This document shows, piece after piece, positions 23,745 to 33,787 of a stretch of DNA of 64,000 nucleotides. Both the position numbers and the translations under genes were made by a program. Below the pieces are notes generated by a model. It had not been told where the DNA came from. It saw nothing but the letters and a program-made list of their open reading frames with translations, and did not search any database. Source of the stretch: Spisula solida (taxonomy: Eukaryota > Mollusca > Bivalvia > Venerida > Mactridae); NCBI GenBank assembly GCA_947247005.1, contig OX365944.1, positions 3,980,501 to 4,044,500 on the forward strand. The letters are read 5' to 3'. How positions within the stretch are numbered: position 1 is the first letter of the stretch; each line of letters starts with the position of its first letter.

Positions 23745-24183
23745 AGCAAGGGGGGGGGAATGAGTACTTGTAGTAGTCAGTCCGGGTATTTAGTTGTCGA
23801 AAATAAAGATCATGTGAGTATCTCGGAAATCTCGCCGGATGTTCTATATATGTGGGTATGGGGACCGCTACAAGACCATGAATAACTTTATAGAAAAGAC
23901 ACAGCCTTGCATTCCGGTCTTCCAGAGAACGCCAGCCGAGGGAAGAAAATAGTTCTGATACACTAGGTTGTGGAGTGTATGTACTTGTAGTCCATCTGGC
24001 TGCCCGTCTCTGGGCCATCTCAATTTTGTGTATGCTTTTTTGTGTGTGGGAACTCCAAATTGGTGAGGAATGATCTACTAGGGGCCAAACTAGAACTTTG
24101 TAGGCCGTCTCTCGTATGGATTGGTTTTTAGACCTGATATTACGTCTCAGGAATCCAAACTTGTTTTGTTTGCGCCTGCACAT
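23745..24183 (-). mobile_element. LINE fragment, RT C-terminal region, opposite strand
   Basis: On minus: GFLRRNIRSKNQSIRETAYK, LVWPLVDHSSPIWSSH, KIEMAQRRAARW, SVSELFSSLGWRSLEDR and LCLFYKVIHGLVAVP. This is a different LINE lineage from the plus-strand copy next door. Coding similarity stops near YKYSF, next to a run of nine G (23751-23759) and the (TTA)n tail of the other LINE. The plus-strand LINE may therefore have landed in, or truncated, this one. The 5' part is missing. Confidence 0.82.
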
Positions 24184-24644
24184 ACTCGCTGGATATTTAA
24201 CATGTAATGTCTGATTGTGTGAAATTATATTGTTTACTAAAGGCAGATGAATACTTGATGTGCTATTATGTGACCGAGTCGTATAATATAAGATTTAGTG
24301 AGTAAATATTGTATCATCTCTAATACCGCTTCCTTGATTTCAGAAAAAGCAAAAACTTAAAAGTGATCTCGATTTAACTGAACCCCATTTGCAATGTCAT
24401 TGTTAGTTAAGTGTGATAGTTAAATTTAGGTATCTTCTTTGATAATATTGAAGCTACTGTTCATTACCCTCTAACAGTTAATGACGTCAATAATTTACTA
24501 GAAATAGAAATGTCATATAATTTGACGTATTGCATAATGTATGGTCTCTGGCTTGTGACAAACAAGAAAGGTTGATGATATAGTAAACAATATAGTAATG
24601 TCACTTTTGAGTGTATAAATGAGGGGTTATTTCTTAATTATGAT

Positions 24645-25094
24645 TTTTTATGCCCCGTATCGATAGATCGGGAGGCATATAGTGATTCACCTGTCCGTTC
24701 GTCCGTCCTGGTTAACCCAAATTGACCGTTTCTTCTAGCATTAATATGGCTTGCTACAAAGCTTTCATACTTGCATGGATGTTGTATATGAACACTCTCC
24801 ACGCGCCTGTATCACCTGACCCCATTTTGACCTTCACCTTAACCTATATTTGGACTTAGACTTATTGAAGGGCCTAATTCTTGGTTAACCCAAATTGACC
24901 GTTTCTTCTAGCATTAATATGGCTTGCTACAAAGCTTTTATACTTGCATGGATGTTGTATATGAACACTCTCCACACGCCTGTATCTACTAATCCCATTC
25001 TGACCCTCACCTTGACCCAATTTTGGACTTAGACTTGTTTATGGACAAGGCTTCCACAGGGGGCGTAAGCGTTTATTGAACGCAGTCTTGTTTT
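24645..25094 (-). mobile_element. Pearl-like element, copy 2, with tandem core
   Basis: Inverse of 15554-15856: TTTATGCCCCGTATCGATAG, a short GTCC/GTCCGT array, then the core GGTTAACCCAAATTGACCGT twice (starting about 24711 and 24892, a ~180-bp period), then AGGCTTCCACAGGGGGCGTA and TTTATTGAACGCAGTCTTG. The duplicated core accounts for its extra length. Confidence 0.72.
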
Positions 25095-25222
25095 ATTTCT
25101 TAAAAGCAACTTCATTTTATGAGAATATTGAAGCTAGTTCACCACCCTCTATACCAGTGCATGTACTTTATGTTACACGTTGCTCATGTGTATGTGCACC
25201 GGTTATCTTTAAAGTATTTAAA

Positions 25223-25842
25223 TAGTCCGGCCCCAAACCAAGTATACCTTGCATTGGAGTATAAAGTTTTTTTCTTTGTTGATTTCAGTAGACAAGACTA
25301 TCTGGATCAATGTTCCGGCGGGTGACATTCTGTCACCCTTGAGCATTTTGTTAAAATTGGGAAAAACATAAAGTATAAACGAAACTGCGAATTTTTGGAA
25401 TCGGTTAACTGCAATGTCATTTTTTGTTCTATTTCGTAATGAATCACCCCGACATGTAGGTATTAAATTGCAATTGAAGGCTGCAAAAACTTAGAGCCGT
25501 ACATCTATGCAAACTGGGATATTTTTGGGGTAAAACATTAAAAAATGCACGAAAAAGTGCGAATTTTCGGAATCAGTAGACTACAATGCAACTTGCCATT
25601 TTATTTTGTTAGGAAACACTGTGATAGGTATGGAGTAAATTGTAATTAAGAAATCAATCACCTTGAGCGAATATATGATACAAAAATGTTATGTTTTTGG
25701 GGTAAAACATTCAAAAGTATAAACGAAAAGTGCGAATATTTAGAATCGGTAGGCTACACTGCCATGGATAATTTTTGTAATTAATCACTATAAGTAACGT
25801 AGTATTAAACACGAGTTTGTAAGACATCCAACATCTTAAACC
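25223..25842 (+). repeat. Left terminal inverted repeat with subterminal units
   Basis: Contains CTTGCATTGGAGTATAAAG, the hairpin GGGTGAC-ATTCT-GTCACCC, and about three ~170-bp subunits ending in GTGCGAATTTTYGGAATC and GTAGACTACAATG. It is longer than the right arm by one subunit. Confidence 0.8.
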
Positions 25843-26066
25843 ACAATATGGTGCGCACTATGATATATTAGGGTAGGAATACACCAAGAAAGAAAGACAC
25901 AAATGGTGTTCTAATATAATCATTTACAATGTAAACGATAAAAACATCAAATAAATTGGTTGTCGACGCAGATGAATAACTGTCTTCATGTGTTTTAATA
26001 CACTAACATTGATATCAGATTAACGAGTTCCTTTAAATATTATATTTAAGTCATTTGTATTCATCT

Positions 26067-28389
26067 TCATGCATCAACATGTTCTGTCTTTTCGTTTAAA
26101 CAATTGTTCTTGTCATGACATTTACAAAACAAAGTGCATCCTAGCCTTCCTCGGTTACAGTTACATTGCGTTGATAAACACGACTCATCACTTGCACATT
26201 GGCACCTAATCATTTTGAGTATCTCAGTTGGCGCCAAAGCCACTCCACCAGGTACTGTTGTTGGTTGAAGCGACTGTGTGGTCACTTCTTGTTGCCATCC
26301 GTGTTCAGTCGGCAACATATCAGGAGGTCTTGTTCCAATGCTTGCTTCCATGTACATGCTTGGAGATGGGCGCGTTTTATATTCTCTTCAAATGCTTCTG
26401 TTGTTGGTGGAAAGGTAGAAAGCTTTTGAAGAGTAGACGATGACATTGCCACCTTGTTTGTCCATGCTAATTGTCGAGTTTGGGACATAGTGTTAGCCTT
26501 TGGGAAGCCATAACACGAAGACACAATTTAGAAGATTCATTGAATACATCTTGTATATCTGCGTCAGTATCACCGACACTACGTAGACTTTTCCCTGACT
26601 TAAGCACTTTAAGCACCTGTCCCCTCCCTATCCCATGATAACTGGCTACCGTATCACATCCTGATATTGCATGTGCTGCTATAAGATCAGGAATGATATC
26701 AGATTTTCTATTCACAGTTTCTTTAATGTCAACAGTGGTTCTATCTTTTACAGGGGACTCCATATACACTGGAATTTCGATATTTTGAGACTGATAATTG
26801 TATGTCTCGTATGGTCTTTGCCTTTTTCTACTGGTGTGTCAGGTTTACCAGTAACGACGAGCGTGCGTGATTGGACATATTTGTCCTTGAAGGAGTCATC
26901 ACTCTGTAATCCTTCGCATATCAATGTTGTGAGTTGCTTCTTATTTTCAACAACTGTTAGTACGGCTTTCTGGGACGGGAGTTGCATCTGGAGATGTAAC
27001 TTATACACTCTACTTACTTCACATTCTCTACCAGTCCTTGTCACACTCTTTGTACTGAACGCCTTATACCTGTCAAATATAAGATATACATCACTGATCT
27101 TGAGTAGCTTTCCAATGTAAGACTTAAAGTTTTCAACAAAGTCACAAACAGTACCATTAGTAGGCCAATAGACAGTGTAAAAAACAGCTGATCCATCAAT
27201 AACAATGGCTGTTACTTCTTTATCTGTGACACGCGACGAAACTTCAACTTTCAGTTTATTTTTTAATACAGACTTTGACTTGCATACCCTCATATCGCCA
27301 TTGTCGTCAAACATAGAGGTTGGTATTGGTGCCAGCTCATGCGAAATATTGTCTTTTATGTCAACATCCCTGGAGCTTGCTTGAAGGCCTATTACCCTTG
27401 AATATATCAGGTTTGTATTGTAAACCTTTGTGTCTCCAACTTTCATATGTCTCTTCTTGTCGTCTTGCGTAAGAACCTTCTTAGATATCTTGTCATCAAA
27501 ACCTTCAGGCCACCTCTCTTCAAACTCGCATTGCATAGCTGTTCCTATTTCGATTGCGTTGTCTACATTTACTGATTTATCTGAGATCTTGCCAGTCGTA
27601 ATATTAATGATTTCATCAGGATGCTCCTCAACTCTTAAGTTGATCTATACAGAGCTCCAACTTCAATCGGATGTTTTTCTATATTCGGTGTCTGTTTGCA
27701 TCCGACGCTTCCCTTCTGTCAAATCCTGTTCTAACCTACTACATATATGTAGACTTAACCCCCAAATCTTCAATGTCTCAGGCTTCAGTGTCTGCCCTAT
27801 GATCCCCTTCTCTCCATGTCCGTAGCGCATGAATGTCGTCTCAATAAACATGTCGCTCCATAAAGCGTTCCATATGCCTGACGCATGTCTCATCACATGC
27901 TCACCACGAAGGAACCGATCTAGAACTCGAGGTGTCATAGCTTCCATGGATCTGAGATAGAATAAACTATATCTCGCATAATGGATGTGTCCAGAGGCGA
28001 AAAAGTATGGAATCATCATTTCCATCGCTTTAAGATGGAGTGGCCAATCGGCCTCGCGTTCAGCTCTAACAAACAACATCATGATTAACACTGGCTTTAT
28101 AAGGCAGTCAATCCAAACTTTTGCCGTTCGTTTTTTTTCTGCTAAACCTTTCAGTCTAACTTCTAAATCTCCGAAGTTATGCATAACATTCGCATTGAAC
28201 ACTGGGCGAAGAATTTCTTCAACGACTAACCGTAACGCACGCATGTTCTGTGGAAACTTCTTTCCAATTAACATCTTCTTAACACCACCAAATGTGCTTT
28301 CTAATACCTCAGTAAGTCCACTATCCGCCATAAGTGTTCCAACCGCCCCCCACAAAACTCATAAGCATATGCATCCCTCCAAGCCTAAG
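26067..28389 (-). pseudogene. Uncharacterised family protein, C-terminal half: FEN/XPG-like nuclease plus Cys-rich tail (broken)
   Basis: Islands in order on minus. 28389-27663: LRLGGMHMLM, FVGAVGTLMADSGLTEVLES, IGKKFPQNMRALRLVVEEIL, SGHIHYARYSLFYLRSMEAM, GEHVMRHASGIWNALWSDMF. 27536-26748: LIYSRVIGLQASSRDVDIKD, ELAPIPTSMF, VIDGSAVFYTVYW (27186-27203), VYLIFDRYKAFSTKSVTR (near 27070), PSQKAVLTVVENKKQL. 26769-26467: HAISGCDTVASYHGIGRG. 26524-26067: FPPTTEAFEENIKRAHLQ, then CQC, CNCN and CKC clusters. An Asp after a hydrophobic strand, then FDRY, then GCD-x-GIG (a helix-turn-helix of H3TH type) is the order seen in FEN1/XPG 5'-nucleases; that reading is inference. In homologues as I remember them, an acidic EAD/DDTD stretch lies between TPVE and MESP; here that interval (near 26760-26820) is shortened. 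Lesions: an extra G in a G6 run (28346-28351), and frame changes near 27630, 26780, 26500 and 26340. The N-terminal half is at 33788-35722. Confidence 0.8.
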
Positions 28390-28394
28390 AACAA
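28390..28394. repeat. Target-site duplication AACAA, left
   Basis: AACAA directly precedes the LTR and recurs directly after the other LTR (33783-33787). Deleting the element plus one copy gives an uninterrupted minus-strand frame reading SNVV then LRLGG. Confidence 0.93.
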
Positions 28395-29888
28395 TGTTCT
28401 GCCGTGACTCACGTTTGTTCTGCCGTGAACTTGCGTTCTCTGTGGCGTGAACTTTGAGTGCTCTGTGTACCGTGAATTCTCACGTTCTGTACACTGGGGA
28501 ATTCTTTTTCTGTATCTAAAAGTACAATAAGATGTATGTAGTTTTCCTCCTTTTATTTTTTAACAAGTTTTAAGTTCAAGAGTCAGATGAATTGTGTAAT
28601 TTTATAAATGATAACCATATCAAATATATATGTAATATCAATATCAATAGTAACAATTAATATCAATAAGAACAATTAATATCAAATATCAATATCAATA
28701 ACACAATTAACATCAAATATCAATACCAATGATAAACATCAAATACTATGAGACCTTTGATTCTAAAACTATAATGTTATACGAATTATAGGTTTTATCC
28801 GAATATCATACAGTTGAAAGTTTTCTACTGAGAACATTACCTCCGTTAACTTATTTAATAACCGATTTAAATCATTCAGAAAAATAACCCTGTTACATTA
28901 AATTTATATAAAAAGCATTAATTCCCAAAAGATAACTTACAATTTACCATCAAAGTTTCCCCGAATATAAATTCTAACTGACGACATCTTGATACAATAA
29001 TTACCTCCCTTACTTTTAGTAACCCAATTATTCATATTAAACGACCGCATCAAAGAGCGAAAAGCGCAATATTAACTTCCCATCAACTCATGGTCTAAAA
29101 ATCTAAATTCAACAATGCCCATTTTTCAAGTCCAATGAAACAAACTATATACTTCAAATATAGTTAAACAATGAACAATGTAACTCACATACATATTAAA
29201 AATGAACAATATAATTAACCTACACATTGAATTCTGAACAATTCTGTGATAATTATAATCAACAATGTACTTGAAAAATATTAAGCAGATACAAAAATAG
29301 CTATATAACATAATAACTGACTTACCTAAAAGTACAATAAGATGTATGTAGTTTTCCTCCTTTTATTTTTTAACAAGTTTTAAGTTCAAGAGTCAGATGA
29401 ATTGTGACTCTGAGGAGTGAAACCTACATCAAGGAAACTTCTGGTAAGCCATACGAACCAATGGAAAAGTCGAATAGAATTTAAGACATTTTGTCTCAGC
29501 CAATGAAAAAGGACTTTGAAAGTTGTTTCGATAATTTACTCAATTTGACATGACCCTTTAGGGACACAGACGTGTAAATGGCTTCCTGATTGTCTATCAC
29601 AAGGATCCGGCTTAATTGGTGACAAACCGGCTACTTTGCATATTTCTTACGAACGGCTTATCGCACCTTTTATTGTGACATAACTTTTTAATCAAACACA
29701 TCTGTAGACAGTCGAAGTGTCAGCCATGTTGCTAGGATACCAACTTATATAATGTGATTAGAAAAATACCCTAAATCTGTAGTACATACATACATAGTAA
29801 TCTAGTAATTGAAATTTCAAATCAACCCCTATTAACATTTAAGGTAAAAACAGCCAACAGTCAATTTCACTAAATTTTAATGCACAAT
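28395..29888 (-). repeat. LTR (downstream copy in element orientation)
   Basis: 1494 bp. The left rim holds degenerate repeats of TTCTGCCGTGAAC (28396-28490). It contains two copies of an 81-bp block (28516-28596 and 29326-29406). Small ORFs inside it, such as 29126-29311, recur identically in the other LTR and are not genes. Confidence 0.93.
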
Positions 29889-32294
29889 ACCACCTCCTCC
29901 TTTAAATCTACTTTATTCCATAAAGTGTAAAAATTTCAAATCAACATTAACCTTTTTTTCATATTTTAACCCACAATGATCATTAAAACAATTAAAATTT
30001 GCTTACTGTTTATACATTCACACATACATAACATAAACTGTGTTCCGAATTACAATAATAAACATGAAATTGACTTAAAAATACTGCGAAACAATGTTTC
30101 TTCATATGTCCGCGACATTTAAGTATCAACGTCTTCAATGTTTATGTGGCATAACTGATATACCATACAATCCAATGTTTCTATACAAACATAAGAGATA
30201 TATTGCTGCACATAATCATCATGATTTTGACTAACATATACAATACCATGGAATATTCATATGCCTGATACATATAACCTTCAAGATGGCATCACTTGTA
30301 CACCATACATTATCTTTTGCAAAATGAATTAATAATTATACATATATGCATACATAATATAACAACGCGATGTCCAATTAAACGATAAACATCAATAGAA
30401 CCCAAAATACCATGAAACAATTTCATTTATGTCAAAGACATTTAAGTACAGTCTATAATGTTTATGTGGCACAACCAGTACACCATACATTGTTATATTT
30501 TGAAGATATTGCTGGTCAACTACATTAAATGGTCACTTAACAAACTTACTAATCTCAGTGTTTATTTCTTTGAATTACTTCCAAATGAAGCACACCTGTA
30601 TTGTACTTTAATACTACAACATACCTCTATTCAGCAGAACAACATTAACGGTTCGAAAAAACCTTTACAGTAAGTTCTCTTCGCAGAACTAACATTACAT
30701 TTATTTCTACCTTTTACAGTAAGTTCTCTTCGCAGAACTATCATTACGACCCTTATATCTAGAGCTGTTATCTATATAGCATTGACTTCTAGACTGGTAC
30801 CATGATCTCAACTATATGGATCGAACTTTCCATACCAATTTGATTCTACCCATCTGGTTCAATTGTTACACCAAAGTTCAAACACTGCAGTTCAATCAAT
30901 TTACTACCAGATACCGACATGGGACACAAAATCAAGGAGAAAAGGATCAGGAACACTCCACCAAATGGAACTACAACATAAAGAAACTGAAAGATATTAC
31001 CAATAGGACAATGGATCCGTTTATCCTATCTTAAGAACCAAAATAAATAATCATTCTTCCATCATGTCACATTCATCCAATCATCCCACTCATACACCCT
31101 TTACTTTGATTTCAAGATCTGGCAACCACCAACAAAACCAACATTGAGTCCATAAGGAAGAACATTACAGAATCTACTCCAAATTCCTACAGAATACAAA
31201 TAATGTGACCATTAAGTTTCCACTACTAAAGTAGTATCTAACTATAAGTATCTGAGAACCATAACAGCTGATGAACAAATGAAACCTGAACCCAGACTAA
31301 TCAAAATACTAAAAGTTCTACAGACTTTCCTTTCTACGGACACCTAGTCCCCATATCTCGTACAATGTATGTTTTTTCTGCGGACACCTAGCCCCATACA
31401 TCATAACTTTTTCTACGGACACCTAGTCCCAATACCTCATAGGTTTTTCTACGGAAACCAAGTCCTTAGCCGTTTAGATTTTTCCCTATGGAAACCTTGT
31501 TCCTTCGGCATTTAGTAAATAAAAAAATTTTTAACAAAAATATACTTATTTACTTAATTTAAATATAATCAATGAAAAATTTAACAATAATTATTCCATC
31601 CTGATTATAAAGTTGACCATACAAAATAAAATTTAGCAATCTGCATACCTTTAAAGTAAAAATACATGCATTTGAAATGTAAACATCATTTAAAATACAT
31701 CATTATGTGCAATGAATGTTAAAAAAATATATAATGTATAATATTATAGCACCAAAATTTAATTGTTAACCATTTAACACAACTCTATCTACATAAATGA
31801 TCACTGACTGGTAACAGTGGTTTTCTCCTGTAAGAGTTCATCGATTGTTTGTATCGGCTGCGTTTAGAGATGGAACACTGTCCAGAGTTTATACACTTGA
31901 AATGGTACTTCATGATCTGCGGATGGTTATGACGCGTATAATAATGATGGTTCTTCATATCTGTAGTTTTTAAATGTTCAAATGTTACGTAGCATACTAG
32001 ATGTAGTTGTTTCTTACTTGATCGATTTTGAAATCTAGCAATTTACTTGAAATTTAATTTTGAGTCATTGGATTTACATCTGCTGACCTTCAGATGGACG
32101 CATCACTGTACTCTTGAATTTGCTTCTGCTCTCAGACCGATCTTGTAGTACTCGGTAATTGGCCTCAGTTTCCTCAGCCTCTACTCGATTCAGGTCCCGT
32201 CTTTCGCTGTGGTATACTCGCTTTTCTACTTGTTTCGATACTCGCTTGGCTAACTTGAGAGGTGTTCAGGATCACCTTATACCCCACCACCACG
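29889..32294 (-). repeat. Internal region of the LTR element, no coding capacity
   Basis: Holds a tandem pair of CTTTTACAGTAAGTTCTCTT-type units (about 30660-30745) and a degenerate ~40-bp array around TTTCTACGGACACCTAGTCC (31325-31510). No retroviral-type protein motifs on either strand. Confidence 0.8.
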
Positions 32295-33782
32295 TGTTCT
32301 GCCGTGACTCACGTTTGTTCTGCCGTGAACTTGCGTTCTCTGTGGCGTGAACTTTGAGTGCTCTGTGTACCGTGAATTCTCACGTTCTGTACACTGGGGA
32401 ATTCTTTTTCTGTATCTAAAAGTACAATAAGATGTATGTAGTTTTCCTCCTTTTATTTTTTAACAAGTTTTAAGTTCAAGAGTCAGATGAATTGTGTAAT
32501 TTTATAAATGATAACCATATCAAATATATATGTAATATCAATAGTAACAATTAATATCAATAAGAACAATTAATATCAAATATCAATATCAATAACACAA
32601 TTAACATCAAATATCAATACCAATGATAAACATCAAATACTATGAGACCTTTGATTCTAAAACTATAATGTTATACGAATTATAGGTTTTATCCGAATAT
32701 CATACAGCTGAAAGTTTTCTACTGAGAACATTACCTCCGTTAACTTATTTAATAACCGATTTAAATCATTCAGAAAAATAACCCTGTTACATTAAATTTA
32801 TATAAAAAGCATTAATTCCCAAAAGATAACTTACAATTTACCATCAAAGTTTCCCCGAATATAAATTCTAACTGACGACATCTTGATACAATAATTACCT
32901 CCCTTACTTTTAGTAACCCAATTATTCATATTAAACGACCGCATCAAAGAGCGAAAAGCGCAATATTAACTTCCCATCAACTCATGGTCTAAAAATCTAA
33001 ATTCAACAATGCCCATTTTTCAAGTCCAATGAAACAAACTATATACTTCAAATATAGTTAAACAATGAACAATGTAACTCACATACATATTAAAAATGAA
33101 CAATATAATTAACCTACACATTGAATTCTGAACAATTCTGTGATAATTATAATCAACAATGTACTTGAAAAATATTAAGCAGATACAAAAATAGCTATAT
33201 AACATAATAACTGACTTACCTAAAAGTACAATAAGATGTATGTAGTTTTCCTCCTTTTATTTTTTAACAAGTTTTAAGTTCAAGAGTCAGATGAATTGTG
33301 ACTCTGAGGAGTGAAACCTACATCAAGGAAACTTCTGGTAAGCCATACGAACCAATGGAAAAGTCGAATAGAATTTAAGACATTTTGTCTCAGCCAATGA
33401 AAAAGGACTTTGAAAGTTGTTTCGATAATTTACTCAATTTGACATGACCCTTTAGGGACACAGACGTGTAAATGGCTTCCTGATTGTCTATCACAAGGAT
33501 CCGGCTTAATTGGTGACAAACCGGCTACTTTGCATATTTCTTACGAACGGCTTATCGCACCTTTTATTGTGACATAACTTTTTAATCAAACACATCTGTA
33601 GACAGTCGAAGTGTCAGCCATGTTGCTAGGATACCAACTTATATAATGTGATTAGAAAAATACCCTAAATCTGTAGTACATACATACATAGTAATCTAGT
33701 AATTGAAATTTCAAATCAACCCCTATTAACATTTAAGGTAAAAACAGCCAACAGTCAATTTCACTAAATTTTAATGCACAAT
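32295..33782 (-). repeat. LTR (upstream copy in element orientation)
   Basis: 1488 bp, nearly identical to 28395-29888. It ends GCACAAT followed by the AACAA duplication. The frame of the interrupted gene runs into it as VVIVH and stops. Confidence 0.93.
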
Positions 33783-33787
33783 AACAA

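Larger units (their letters stand above)
28395..33782 (-). mobile_element. Young non-autonomous LTR retrotransposon-like element (5388 bp)
   Basis: Two direct terminal repeats (28395-29888 and 32295-33782) flank a 2.4-kb interior. The only differences I found between them are a 6-bp indel (ATCAAT near 28640) and one substitution (CAGTTGAAAG against CAGCTGAAAG). The TSD is AACAA. On the minus strand a purine tract AAAGGAGGAGGTGG (29889-29903) abuts the downstream LTR, and TGGTGGTGGGGTATAAGG follows two bases after the upstream LTR, as a polypurine tract and primer-binding site would; hence the minus orientation. The interior has no gag, protease, RT or integrase text (longest ORF about 72 codons), so mobility would need proteins from another element, as in TRIM/LARD elements. 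LTR ends on minus are ATTG...AACA rather than TG...CA. Confidence 0.88.

Noticed and set aside
26671..28407. Plus-strand ORFs up to 149 codons
   Set aside because: Antisense to the nuclease-like pseudogene, whose minus-strand text is clearly family-like.
29126..29311. 61-codon ORF, identical at 33020-33205
   Set aside because: Lies within both LTRs; identity reflects LTR identity, not selection on a protein.
30458..31034. Possible gag-like ORFs inside the LTR element
   Set aside because: Only 71-72 codons and no zinc knuckle, protease or other motif.
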